DNA of 64,000 nt from Cervus elaphus (Eukaryota > Chordata > Mammalia > Artiodactyla > Cervidae), in the NCBI RefSeq assembly GCF_910594005.1, contig NW_025316729.1, positions 124,001 to 188,000 on the forward strand, written 5' to 3'. The position numbers and the translations under genes were made by a program. The notes below the pieces were generated by a model. It saw nothing but the letters and a program-made list of their open reading frames with translations. It did no database searches and was not told where the DNA came from. The stretch's first letter is position 1. Each line of letters begins with the position of its first letter. This document shows positions 24,736-35,816 of the stretch, piece after piece.

Positions 24736-27700
24736 CAAGCACCTCAAGAGGAGGCTTCTCTCATCTCTAGGTATGTGAGAGGGACCCTGAGTTTGCGGCC
24801 TCATGTGGAATGGACACCGCGATGCCCTGACTTGAAATAAGGCCGGATATCCCTGCAGTGACTTGAATGCAGGCTCGTCTTGCATCTCCGAAGACGAAAG
24901 GTTTTCTGAATCCCCTGTGGAGACCACAGAAAAAGACCTAGTTCCCCACCTCATCGCGACCGGAGGCCGCACATCCTTTGAAAACTCCAGAGGTACGCGG
25001 AGATCAGTGCCTCCAAAGGAGACGATGCCTGACTCCTCGTGAAAGTTGATAGGAGTCCCAGGATTCCTGTGGCACGTGGAAAGGGACACTTGGTCTCCCG
25101 CCTCAGCTGGAGAGGCGTCCCAATTGCCCTGCCAAGCCTCGAGGAGAATCCCGAGTTGTCCCTCGCAACTAGGCAGGAGTCCTGACGTTGCTGAACAAAC
25201 ACGTGTGTGGAAGGGCCATCCACGTTGTAACTCAAGAATATACCCCAGGTTCCCGCCGCAACTCGCGAAAAACCATGAGACTTCCGCCTCGACGCGAGAT
25301 GAGGCCCGATTCCCCTGCACTGCGTGCAGAGCAATTCCGTGTTGCACATCACACATGAAAGGAGCCTTGATTTCCTTGATGGCACTCCAGAGAAACCCCA
25401 AGAACACTGTTTCAAGGCTAGAGGGATCCGGAGGTCACTGTAGCAACACGAAAGCGCTCCGTGGACCAGAAATCAACTCGAGATGAGAGGTTAGTCCCTG
25501 GCTTCGACTCCAGAGGAATACCACCTTACCACAAGCACCTCAAGAGGAGGCTTCTCTCAGCTCTAGGTATGTGAGAGGGACCCTGATTTTGCCGCATCAA
25601 GTGGAATGGACACCGCGATGCCCTGACTCGAAATAAGGCCGGATATCCCTGCAGTGACTTGAATGCAGGCTGGTCTTGCATCTCCCAAGATGAAAGGATG
25701 TCTGAATCCCCTGTGGAGACCACAGAGAAAGACCTAGTTCCCCACCTCATCGCGACCGGAGGCCGCACATCCGTTGAAAACTCCAGAGGTACGCGGAGAT
25801 CAGTGCCTCCAAAGGAGATGATGCCTGACTCCTCGTGAAACTTGATAGGAGTTCCAGGATTCCTGTGGCACGTGTAAAGGGACCCTTGGTCCCCGCCTCA
25901 GCTGGAGAGGCGTCCCAATTACCCTGCCAAGCCTCGAGGAGAATCCCGAGTTGTCCCTCGCAACTAGGCAGGAGTCTTGACGTCGCTGAACAAACACGTG
26001 GGTGGAAGGGCCATCCCCATCGTAACTCGAGAATATACCCCAGGTTTCCGCCGCAACTTGAGAAAAACCATGAGACTTCCCCCACGCCACGAGATGAGGC
26101 CCGATTCCCCTGCACTGCGTGCAGAGCAATTCCGTGTTGCACATCACACATGAAAGGAGCCTTGATTTCCTTGATGGCACTCCAGAGAAACCCCAAGAAC
26201 ACTTTATCAAGGCTAGAGGGATCTTGAGGTCACTGTAGCCACACGAAAGAGCTCCGTGGACCAAAAATCAACTCGAGATGAGAGGTTAGTCCCTGGCTTC
26301 GACTCCAGAGGAATACCACCTTACCACAAGCACCTCAAGAGGAGGCTTCTCTCAGCTCTAGGTATGTGAGAGGGACCCTGATTTTGCCGCCTCAAGTGGA
26401 ATGGACACCGCGATGCCCTGAATCGAAATAAGGCCGGATATCCCTGCAGTGACTTGAATGCAGGCTCGTCTTGCATCTCCCAAGACGAAAGGATGTCTGA
26501 ATCCCCTGTGGAGACCACAGAGAAAGACCTAGTTCCCCACCTCATGGCGACCGGAGGCCTCACATCCTTTGAAAACTCCAGAGGTACGTGGAGATCAGTG
26601 CCTCCAAAGGAGACGATGCCTGACTCCTCGTGAAACTTGATAGGAGTCCCAGGATTCCTGTGGCACGTGGAAAGGGACCCTTGGTCTCCTGCCTCAGCTG
26701 GAGAGGCGTCCCAATTGCCCTGCCAAGCCTCGAGGAAAATCCCGAGTTGTCCCTCGCAACTAGGCAGGAGTCATGACGTCGCTGAACAAACACGTGGGTG
26801 GAAGGGCCATCCCCATCGTAACTCGAGAATATACCCCAGGTTCCCGCCGCAACTCGCGAAAAACCATGAGACTTCCCCCTCGCCGCGCGATGAGGCCCGA
26901 TTCCCCTGCACTACATGCAGAGCAATTCCGTGTTGCACATCACACATGAAAGGAGCCTTGATTTCCTTGTTGAGACTCCAGAGAAACCCCAAGAACACTG
27001 TTTCAAGGCTAGAAGGATCCTGAGGTCACTGTAGCAACACGAAAGAGCTCCGTGGACCAAAAATCAACTCGAGATGAGTGGTTAGTCCCTGGCTTCGACT
27101 CCAGAGGAATACCACCTTACCACAAGCACCTCAAGAGGAAGCTTCTCTCAGCTCTAGGTATGTGAGAGGGACCCTGAGTTTGCGGCCTCAAGTGGAATGG
27201 ACACCGCGATGCCCTGACTCGAAATAAGGCCGGTTATCCCTGCAGTGACTTGAATGCAGGCTCGTCTTGCATCTCCCAAGATGAAAGGATGTCTGAATCC
27301 CCTGTGGAGACCACAGAGAAAGACCTAGTTCCCCACCTCATCGCGACCGGAGGGCTCACATCCTTTGAAATTTCCAGAGGTACGCGGAGATCAGTGCCTC
27401 CAAAGGAGACGATGCCTGACTCCTCGTGAAACTTGATACGAGTCCCCGGATACCTGTGGCAGGTGGAAAGGGACCCTTGGTCTCCCGCCTCAGCTGGAGA
27501 GGCGTCCCAATTGCCCTGCCAAGCCTCGAGGAGAATCCCGAGTTGTCCCTCGCAACTAGGCAGGAGTCCTGACGTGGCTGAACAAACACGTGTGTGGAAG
27601 GGCCATCCCCGTCGTAACTCGAGAATATACCCCAGGTTCCCGCCGCAACTCGCGAAAAACAATGAGACTTCCGCCTCGCCACGAGATGAGGCCCGATTCC

Positions 27701-27918
27701 CGTGCACTGCGTGCAGAGCAATTCCGTGTTGCACATCACACATGAAAGGAGCCTTGATTTCCTTGATGGCACTCCAGAGAAACCCCAAGAACACTGTTTC
27801 AAGGCTAGAGGGATCCTGAGGTCACTGTAGCAACACGAAAGAGCTCCGTGGACGAAAAATCAACTCGAGATGAGAGGTTAGTCCCTGGCTTCGACTCCAG
27901 AGGAATACCACCTTACCA
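24736..27918 (+). repeat. 4-monomer HOR (b-c-d-a), copy 2
   Basis: Monomers start at 24736 (b), 25532 (c), 26327 (d) and 27123 (a). It matches the next copy at offset 3183 almost base for base, sharing private marks such as caggtttccgcc (near 26040), gatgagtggttag (near 27073) and gaggaagcttc (near 27136), none of which is in copy 1. The one difference I noticed is G at 25153 against A at 28336. Confidence 0.92.
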
Positions 27919-30900
27919 CAAGCACCTCAAGAGGAGGCTTCTCTCATCTCTAGGTATGTGAGAGGGACCCTGAGTTTGCGGCCTCATGTGGAATGGACAC
28001 CGCGATGCCCTGACTTGAAATAAGGCCGGATATCCCTGCAGTGACTTGAATGCAGGCTCGTCTTGCATCTCCGAAGACGAAAGGTTTTCTGAATCCCCTG
28101 TGGAGACCACAGAAAAAGACCTAGTTCCCCACCTCATCGCGACCGGAGGCCGCACATCCTTTGAAAACTCCAGAGGTACGCGGAGATCAGTGCCTCCAAA
28201 GGAGACGATGCCTGACTCCTCGTGAAAGTTGATAGGAGTCCCAGGATTCCTGTGGCACGTGGAAAGGGACACTTGGTCTCCCGCCTCAGCTGGAGAGGCG
28301 TCCCAATTGCCCTGCCAAGCCTCGAGGAGAATCCCAAGTTGTCCCTCGCAACTAGGCAGGAGTCCTGACGTTGCTGAACAAACACGTGTGTGGAAGGGCC
28401 ATCCACGTTGTAACTCAAGAATATACCCCAGGTTCCCGCCGCAACTCGCGAAAAACCATGAGACTTCCGCCTCGACGCGAGATGAGGCCCGATTCCCCTG
28501 CACTGCGTGCAGAGCAATTCCGTGTTGCACATCACACATGAAAGGAGCCTTGATTTCCTTGATGGCACTCCAGAGAAACCCCAAGAACACTGTTTCAAGG
28601 CTAGAGGGATCCGGAGGTCACTGTAGCAACACGAAAGCGCTCCGTGGACCAGAAATCAACTCGAGATGAGAGGTTAGTCCCTGGCTTCGACTCCAGAGGA
28701 ATACCACCTTACCACAAGCACCTCAAGAGGAGGCTTCTCTCAGCTCTAGGTATGTGAGAGGGACCCTGATTTTGCCGCATCAAGTGGAATGGACACCGCG
28801 ATGCCCTGACTCGAAATAAGGCCGGATATCCCTGCAGTGACTTGAATGCAGGCTGGTCTTGCATCTCCCAAGATGAAAGGATGTCTGAATCCCCTGTGGA
28901 GACCACAGAGAAAGACCTAGTTCCCCACCTCATCGCGACCGGAGGCCGCACATCCGTTGAAAACTCCAGAGGTACGCGGAGATCAGTGCCTCCAAAGGAG
29001 ATGATGCCTGACTCCTCGTGAAACTTGATAGGAGTTCCAGGATTCCTGTGGCACGTGTAAAGGGACCCTTGGTCCCCGCCTCAGCTGGAGAGGCGTCCCA
29101 ATTACCCTGCCAAGCCTCGAGGAGAATCCCGAGTTGTCCCTCGCAACTAGGCAGGAGTCTTGACGTCGCTGAACAAACACGTGGGTGGAAGGGCCATCCC
29201 CATCGTAACTCGAGAATATACCCCAGGTTTCCGCCGCAACTTGAGAAAAACCATGAGACTTCCCCCACGCCACGAGATGAGGCCCGATTCCCCTGCACTG
29301 CGTGCAGAGCAATTCCGTGTTGCACATCACACATGAAAGGAGCCTTGATTTCCTTGATGGCACTCCAGAGAAACCCCAAGAACACTTTATCAAGGCTAGA
29401 GGGATCTTGAGGTCACTGTAGCCACACGAAAGAGCTCCGTGGACCAAAAATCAACTCGAGATGAGAGGTTAGTCCCTGGCTTCGACTCCAGAGGAATACC
29501 ACCTTACCACAAGCACCTCAAGAGGAGGCTTCTCTCAGCTCTAGGTATGTGAGAGGGACCCTGATTTTGCCGCCTCAAGTGGAATGGACACCGCGATGCC
29601 CTGAATCGAAATAAGGCCGGATATCCCTGCAGTGACTTGAATGCAGGCTCGTCTTGCATCTCCCAAGACGAAAGGATGTCTGAATCCCCTGTGGAGACCA
29701 CAGAGAAAGACCTAGTTCCCCACCTCATGGCGACCGGAGGCCTCACATCCTTTGAAAACTCCAGAGGTACGTGGAGATCAGTGCCTCCAAAGGAGACGAT
29801 GCCTGACTCCTCGTGAAACTTGATAGGAGTCCCAGGATTCCTGTGGCACGTGGAAAGGGACCCTTGGTCTCCTGCCTCAGCTGGAGAGGCGTCCCAATTG
29901 CCCTGCCAAGCCTCGAGGAAAATCCCGAGTTGTCCCTCGCAACTAGGCAGGAGTCATGACGTCGCTGAACAAACACGTGGGTGGAAGGGCCATCCCCATC
30001 GTAACTCGAGAATATACCCCAGGTTCCCGCCGCAACTCGCGAAAAACCATGAGACTTCCCCCTCGCCGCGCGATGAGGCCCGATTCCCCTGCACTACATG
30101 CAGAGCAATTCCGTGTTGCACATCACACATGAAAGGAGCCTTGATTTCCTTGTTGAGACTCCAGAGAAACCCCAAGAACACTGTTTCAAGGCTAGAAGGA
30201 TCCTGAGGTCACTGTAGCAACACGAAAGAGCTCCGTGGACCAAAAATCAACTCGAGATGAGTGGTTAGTCCCTGGCTTCGACTCCAGAGGAATACCACCT
30301 TACCACAAGCACCTCAAGAGGAAGCTTCTCTCAGCTCTAGGTATGTGAGAGGGACCCTGAGTTTGCGGCCTCAAGTGGAATGGACACCGCGATGCCCTGA
30401 CTCGAAATAAGGCCGGTTATCCCTGCAGTGACTTGAATGCAGGCTCGTCTTGCATCTCCCAAGATGAAAGGATGTCTGAATCCCCTGTGGAGACCACAGA
30501 GAAAGACCTAGTTCCCCACCTCATCGCGACCGGAGGGCTCACATCCTTTGAAATTTCCAGAGGTACGCGGAGATCAGTGCCTCCAAAGGAGACGATGCCT
30601 GACTCCTCGTGAAACTTGATACGAGTCCCCGGATACCTGTGGCAGGTGGAAAGGGACCCTTGGTCTCCCGCCTCAGCTGGAGAGGCGTCCCAATTGCCCT
30701 GCCAAGCCTCGAGGAGAATCCCGAGTTGTCCCTCGCAACTAGGCAGGAGTCCTGACGTGGCTGAACAAACACGTGTGTGGAAGGGCCATCCCCGTCGTAA
30801 CTCGAGAATATACCCCAGGTTCCCGCCGCAACTCGCGAAAAACAATGAGACTTCCGCCTCGCCACGAGATGAGGCCCGATTCCCGTGCACTGCGTGCAGA

Positions 30901-31101
30901 GCAATTCCGTGTTGCACATCACACATGAAAGGAGCCTTGATTTCCTTGATGGCACTCCAGAGAAACCCCAAGAACACTGTTTCAAGGCTAGAGGGATCCT
31001 GAGGTCACTGTAGCAACACGAAAGAGCTCCGTGGACGAAAAATCAACTCGAGATGAGAGGTTAGTCCCTGGCTTCGACTCCAGAGGAATACCACCTTACC
31101 A
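27919..31101 (+). repeat. 4-monomer HOR (b-c-d-a), copy 3
   Basis: Monomers start at 27919 (b), 28715 (c), 29510 (d) and 30306 (a). It is nearly identical to copy 2 along its whole length, which points to a very recent duplication of the 3183-bp unit. An assembly artefact is possible, but the substitution at 28336 argues that the two copies were resolved separately. Confidence 0.92.
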
Positions 31102-33488
31102 CAAGCACCTCAAGAGGAGGCTTCTCTCATCTCTAGGTATGTGAGAGGGACCCTGAGTTTGCGGCCTCATGTGGAATGGACACCGCGATGCCCTGACTTG
31201 AAATAAGGCCGGATATCCCTGCAGTGACTTGAATGCAGGCTCGTCTTGCATCTCCGAAGACGAAAGGTTTTCTGAATCCCCTGTGGAGACCACAGAAAAA
31301 GACCTAGTTCCCCACCTCATCGCGACCGGAGGCCGCACATCCTTTGAAAACTCCAGAGGTACGCGGAGATCAGTGCCTCCAAAGGAGACGATGCCTGACT
31401 CCTCGTGAAAGTTGATAGGAGTCCCAGGATTCCTGTGGCACGTGGAAAGGGACACTTGGTCTCCCGCCTCAGCTGGAGAGGCGTCCCAATTGCCCTGCCA
31501 AGCCTCGAGGAGAATCCCGAGTTGTCCCTCGCAACTAGGCAGGAGTCCTGACGTGGCTGAACAAACACGTGTGTGGAAGGGCCATCCACGTTGTAACTCA
31601 AGAATATACCCCAGGTTCCCGCCGCAACTCGCGAAAAACCATGAGACTTCCGCCTCGCCGCGAGATGAGGCCCGATTCCCCTGCACTGCGTGCAGAGCAA
31701 TTCCGTGTTGCACATCACACATGAAAGGAGCCTTGATTTCCTTGATGGCACTCCAGAGAAACCCGAGGAACACTGTTTCAAGGCTAGAGGGATCCGGAGG
31801 TCACTGTAGCAACACGAAAGCGCTCCGTGGACCAGAAATCAACTCGAGATGAGAGGTTAGTCCCTGGCTTCGACTCCAGAGGAATACCACCTTACCACAA
31901 GCACCTCAAGAGGAGGCTTCTCTCAGCTCTAGGTATGTGAGAGGGACCCTGATTTTGCCGCATCAAGTGGAATGGACACCGCGATGCCCTGACTCGAAAT
32001 AAGGCCGGATATCCCTGCAGTGACTTGAATGCAGGCTGGTCTTGCATCTCCCAAGATGAAAGGATGTCTGAATCCCCTGTGGAGACCACAGAGAAAGACC
32101 TAGTTCCCCACCTCATCGCGACCGGAGGCCGCACATCCGTTGAAAACTCCAGAGGTACGCAGAGATCAGTGCCTCCAAAGGAGACGATGCCTGACTCCTC
32201 GTGAAACTTGATAGGAGTTCCAGGATTCCTGTGGCACGTGTAAAGGGACCCTTGGTCCCCGCCTCAGCTGGAGAGGCGTCCCAATTACCCTGCCAAGCCT
32301 CGAGGAGAATCCCGAGTTGTCCCTCGCAACTAGGCAGGAGTCCTGACGTGGCTGAACAAACACGTGTGTGGAAGGGCCATCCCCGTCGTAACTCGAGAAT
32401 ATACCCCAGGTTCCCGCCGCAACTCGCGAAAAACAATGAGACTTCCGCCTCGCCACGAGATGAGGCCCGATTCCCGTGCACTGCGTGCAGAGCAATTCCG
32501 TGTTGCACATCACACATGAAAGGAGCCTTGATTTCCTTGATGGCACTCCAGAGAAACCCCAAGAACACTGTTTCAAGGCTAGAGGGATCCTGAGGTCACT
32601 GTAGCAACACGAAAGAGCTCCGTGGACGAAAAATCAACTCGAGATGAGAGGTTAGTCCCTGGCTTCGACTCCAGAGGAATACCACCTTACCACAAGCACC
32701 TCAAGAGGAGGCTTCTCTCAGCTCTAGGTATGTGAGAGGGACCCTGAGTTTGCGGCCTCATGTGGAATGGACACCGCGATGCCCTGACTTGAAATAAGGC
32801 CGGATATCCCTGCAGTGACTTGAATGCAGGCTCGTCTTGCATCTCCCAAGACGAAAGGTTTTCTGAATCCCCTGTGGAGACCACAGAAAAAGACCTAGAT
32901 CCCCACCTCATCGCGACCGGAGGCCGCACATCCTTTGAAAACTCCAGAGGTACGCGGAGATCAGTGCCTCCAAAGGAGACGATGCCTGACTCCTCGTGAA
33001 ACTTGATAGGAGTCCCAGGATTCCTGTGGCACGTGGAAAGGGACCCTTGGTCTCCCGCCTCAGATGGAGAGGCGTCCCAATTGCCCTGCCAAGCCTCGAG
33101 GAGAATCCCGAGTTGTCCCTCGCAACTAGGCAGGAGTCCTGACGTGGCTGAACAAACACGTGTGTGGAAGGGCCATCCACGTTGTAACTCAAGAATATAC
33201 CCCAGGTTCCCGCCGCAACTCGCGAAAAACCATGAGACTTCCGCCTCGCCGCGAGATGAGGCCCGATTCCCATGCACTGCGTGCAGAGCAATTCCGTGTT
33301 GCACATCACACATGAAAGGAGCCTTGATTTCCTTGATGGCACTCCAGAGAAACCCAAAGAACACTGTTTCAAGGCTAGAGGGATCCCCAGGTCACTGTAG
33401 CAACACGAAAGCGCTCCGTGGACCAGAAATCAACTCGAGATGAGAGGTTAGTCCCTGGCTTCGACTCCAGAGGAATACCACCTTACCA
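31102..33488 (+). repeat. 4-monomer HOR, contracted copy 4: b, c/a chimera, b
   Basis: Monomers start at 31102 (b), 31898 (c/a chimera, 795 bp) and 32693 (b). The first monomer follows copy 3 at offset 3183. After the chimera the match changes to offset 1591, so two monomers' worth of sequence (the rest of c, all of d, the start of a) has been removed. The second b lacks the tctccgaagacg mark, so it is not a simple copy of the first. Confidence 0.87.
31898..32692 (+). repeat. Chimeric monomer M41 (c 5' part fused to a 3' part)
   Basis: The 5' part has c marks (aggctggtcttg, cacgtgtaaagg, ggtccccgcc, and A at 32287 in aattaccc). The 3' part has a marks (C at 32343 in gtcctgacgtggctg, cacgtgtgtgg, aaaaacaatgag, ttcccgtgc). 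The exchange lies within 32288-32342. The fusion joins matching positions of both monomers, so monomer phase is kept. Confidence 0.88.
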
Positions 33489-34283
33489 CAAGCACCTCAA
33501 GAGGAGGCTTCTCTCAGCTCTAGGTATGTGAGGGGGACCCTGATTTTGCCGCATCAAGTGGAATGGACACCGCGATGCCCTGACTCGAAATAAGGCCGGA
33601 TATCCCTGCAGTGACTTGAATGCAGGCTGGTCTTGCATCTCCCAAGATGAAAGGATGTCTGAATCCCCTGTGGAGACCACAGAGAAAGACCTAGTTCCCC
33701 ACCTCATCGCGACCGGAGGCCGCACATCCGTTGAAAACTCCAGAGGTACGCGGAGATCAGTGCCTCCAAAGGAGACGATGCCTGACTCCTCGTGAAACTT
33801 GATAGGAGTTCCAGGATTCCTGTGGCACGTGTAAATGGACCCTTGGTCCCCGCCTCAGCTGGAGAGGCGTCCCAATTGCCTTGCCAAGCCTCGAGGAGAA
33901 TCCCGAGTTGTCCCTCGCAACTAGGCAGGAGTCATGACGTCGCTGAACAAACACGTGGGTGGAAGGGCCATCCCCATCGTAACTCGAGAATATACCCCAG
34001 GTTCCCGCCGCAACTCGCGAAAAACCATGAGACTTCCCCCTCGCCACGCGATGAGGCCCGATTCCCCTGCACTACATGCAGAGCAATTCCGTGTTGCACA
34101 TCACACATGAAAGGAGCCTTGATTTCCTTGTTGAGACTCCAGAGAAACCCCAAGAACACTGTTTCAAGGCTAGAAGGATCCTGAGGTCACTGTAGCAACA
34201 CGAAAGAGCTCCGTGGACCAAAAATCAACTCGAGATGAGAGGTTAGTCCCTGGCTTCGACTCCAGAGGAATACCACCTTACCA
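33489..34283 (+). repeat. Chimeric monomer M43 (c 5' part fused to d 3' part)
   Basis: The c marks aggctggtcttg, ccgcacatccgttg, cacgtgtaaatgg and the one-base deletion ggtccccgcc are followed by the d marks gagtcatgacg, cactacatgc and cttgttgagactcc. The exchange lies in 33852-33877, between the deletion and the G at 33878. It equals loss of one monomer from the c-d pair. The identical junction appears 5571 bp downstream. Confidence 0.88.
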
Positions 34284-35020
34284 CAAGCACCTCAAGAGGA
34301 GGCTTCTCTCAGCTCTAGGTATGTGAGAGGGACCCTGAGTTTGCGGCCTCAAGTGGAATGGACACCGCGATGCCCTGACTCGAAATAAGGCCGGATATCC
34401 CTGCAGTGACTTGAATGCAGGCTCGTCTTGCATCTCCCTTGATGAAAGGATGTCTGAATCCCCTGTGGAGACCACAGAGAAAGACCTAGATCCCCACCTC
34501 ATCGCGACCGGAGGCCTCACATCCTTTGAAAACTCCAGAGGTACGCGGAGATCAGTGCCTCCAAAGGAGACGATGCCTGAGTCCTCCTGAAACTTGATAG
34601 GAGTCCCAGGATTCCTGTGGCACGTGGAAAGGGACACTTGGTCTCCCACCTCAGCTGGAGAGGCGTCCCAATTGCCCTGCGAAGCCTCGAGGAGAATCCC
34701 GAGTTGTCCCTCGCCACTAGGCAGGAGTCTTGACGTCGCTGAACAAACACGTGGGTGGAAGGGCCATCCCCGTCGTAACTCGAGAATATACCCCAGGTTC
34801 CCGCCGCAACTCGAGAAAAACCATGAGACTTCCCCCTCGCCGCGAGATGAGGCCCGATTCCCCTGCACTGCGTGCAGAGCAATTCCGTGTTGCACATCAC
34901 ACATGAAAGGAGCCTTGATTTCCTTGATGGCACTCCAGAGAAACCCCAAGAACACTGTTTCAAGGCTAGAGGGATCCTGAGGTCACTGTAGCAACACGAA
35001 AGAGCTCCGTGGACCAAAAA

Positions 35021-35816
35021 TCAACTCGAGATGAGAGGTTAGTCCCTGGCTTCGACTCCAGAGGAATACCACCTTACCACAAGCACCTCAAGAGGAGGCT
35101 TCTCTCAGCTCTAGGTATGTGAGAGGGACCCTGATTTTGCCGCCTCAAGTGGAATGGACACCGCGATGCCCTGAATCGAAATAAGGCCGGATATCCCTGC
35201 AGTGACTTGAATGCAGGCTCGTCTTGCATCTCCCAAGACGAAAGGATGTCTGAATCCCCTGTGGAGACCACAGAGAAAGACCTAGTTCCCCACCTCATCG
35301 CGACCGGAGGCCTCACATCCTTTGAAAACTCCAGAGGTATGCGGAGATCAGTGCCTCCAAAGGAGACGATGCCTGACTCCTCGTGAAACTTGATAGGAGT
35401 CCCAGGATTCCTGTGGCACGTGGAAAGGGACCCTTGGTCTCCCGCCTCAGCTGGAGAGGCGTCCCAATTGCCCTGCCAAGCCTCGAGGAGAATCCCGAGT
35501 TGTCCCTCGCAACTAGGCAGGAGTCCTGAAGTCACTGAAGAAACACGTGTGTGGAAGGGCCATCCCCGTCGTAACTCGAGAATATACCTCAGGTTCCCGC
35601 CGCAACTCGAGAAAAACCATGAGACTTCCCCCTCGCCGCGAGATGAGGCCTGATTCCCCTGCACTGCGGGCAGAGCAATTCCGTGTTGCACATCACACAT
35701 GAAAGGAGCCTTGATTTCCTTGATGGCACTCCAGAGAAACCCCAAGAACACTGTTTCAAGGCTAGAGGGATCCCCAGGTCACTGTAGCAACACGAAAGAG
35801 CTCCGTGGACGAAAAA
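35021..35816 (+). repeat. Reference 796-bp monomer: 26 subunits of the 31-bp ancestral repeat
   Basis: Cut at tcaactcgag, this monomer divides into 17 blocks of 31 nt (35021-35547), one of 23 nt (35548-35570), seven of 31 nt (35571-35787) and one of 29 nt (35788-35816); 24 x 31 + 23 + 29 = 796. The clearest related blocks start at 35021 (tcaactcgag), 35052 (tcgactccag), 35083 (gcacctcaag), 35571 (gtaactcgag), 35602 (gcaactcgag), 35633 (tcgccgcgag) and 35726 (gcactccaga). The middle blocks (about 35393-35547) seem shifted by some 8 nt relative to the others, which the 23-nt block restores. PstI (35197-35202) and CACGTG (35417-35422, 35544-35549) sites lie inside. Known satellite I members share a 31-bp subrepeat; which blocks carry the indels is inferred. 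Confidence 0.88.

Noticed and set aside
24736..31101. Assembly duplication instead of real HOR copies
   Set aside because: A substitution distinguishes the copies and the same 3183-bp unit also exists in a more diverged copy 1 and a rearranged copy 4, so the unit is real; exact copy number still rests on the assembly.
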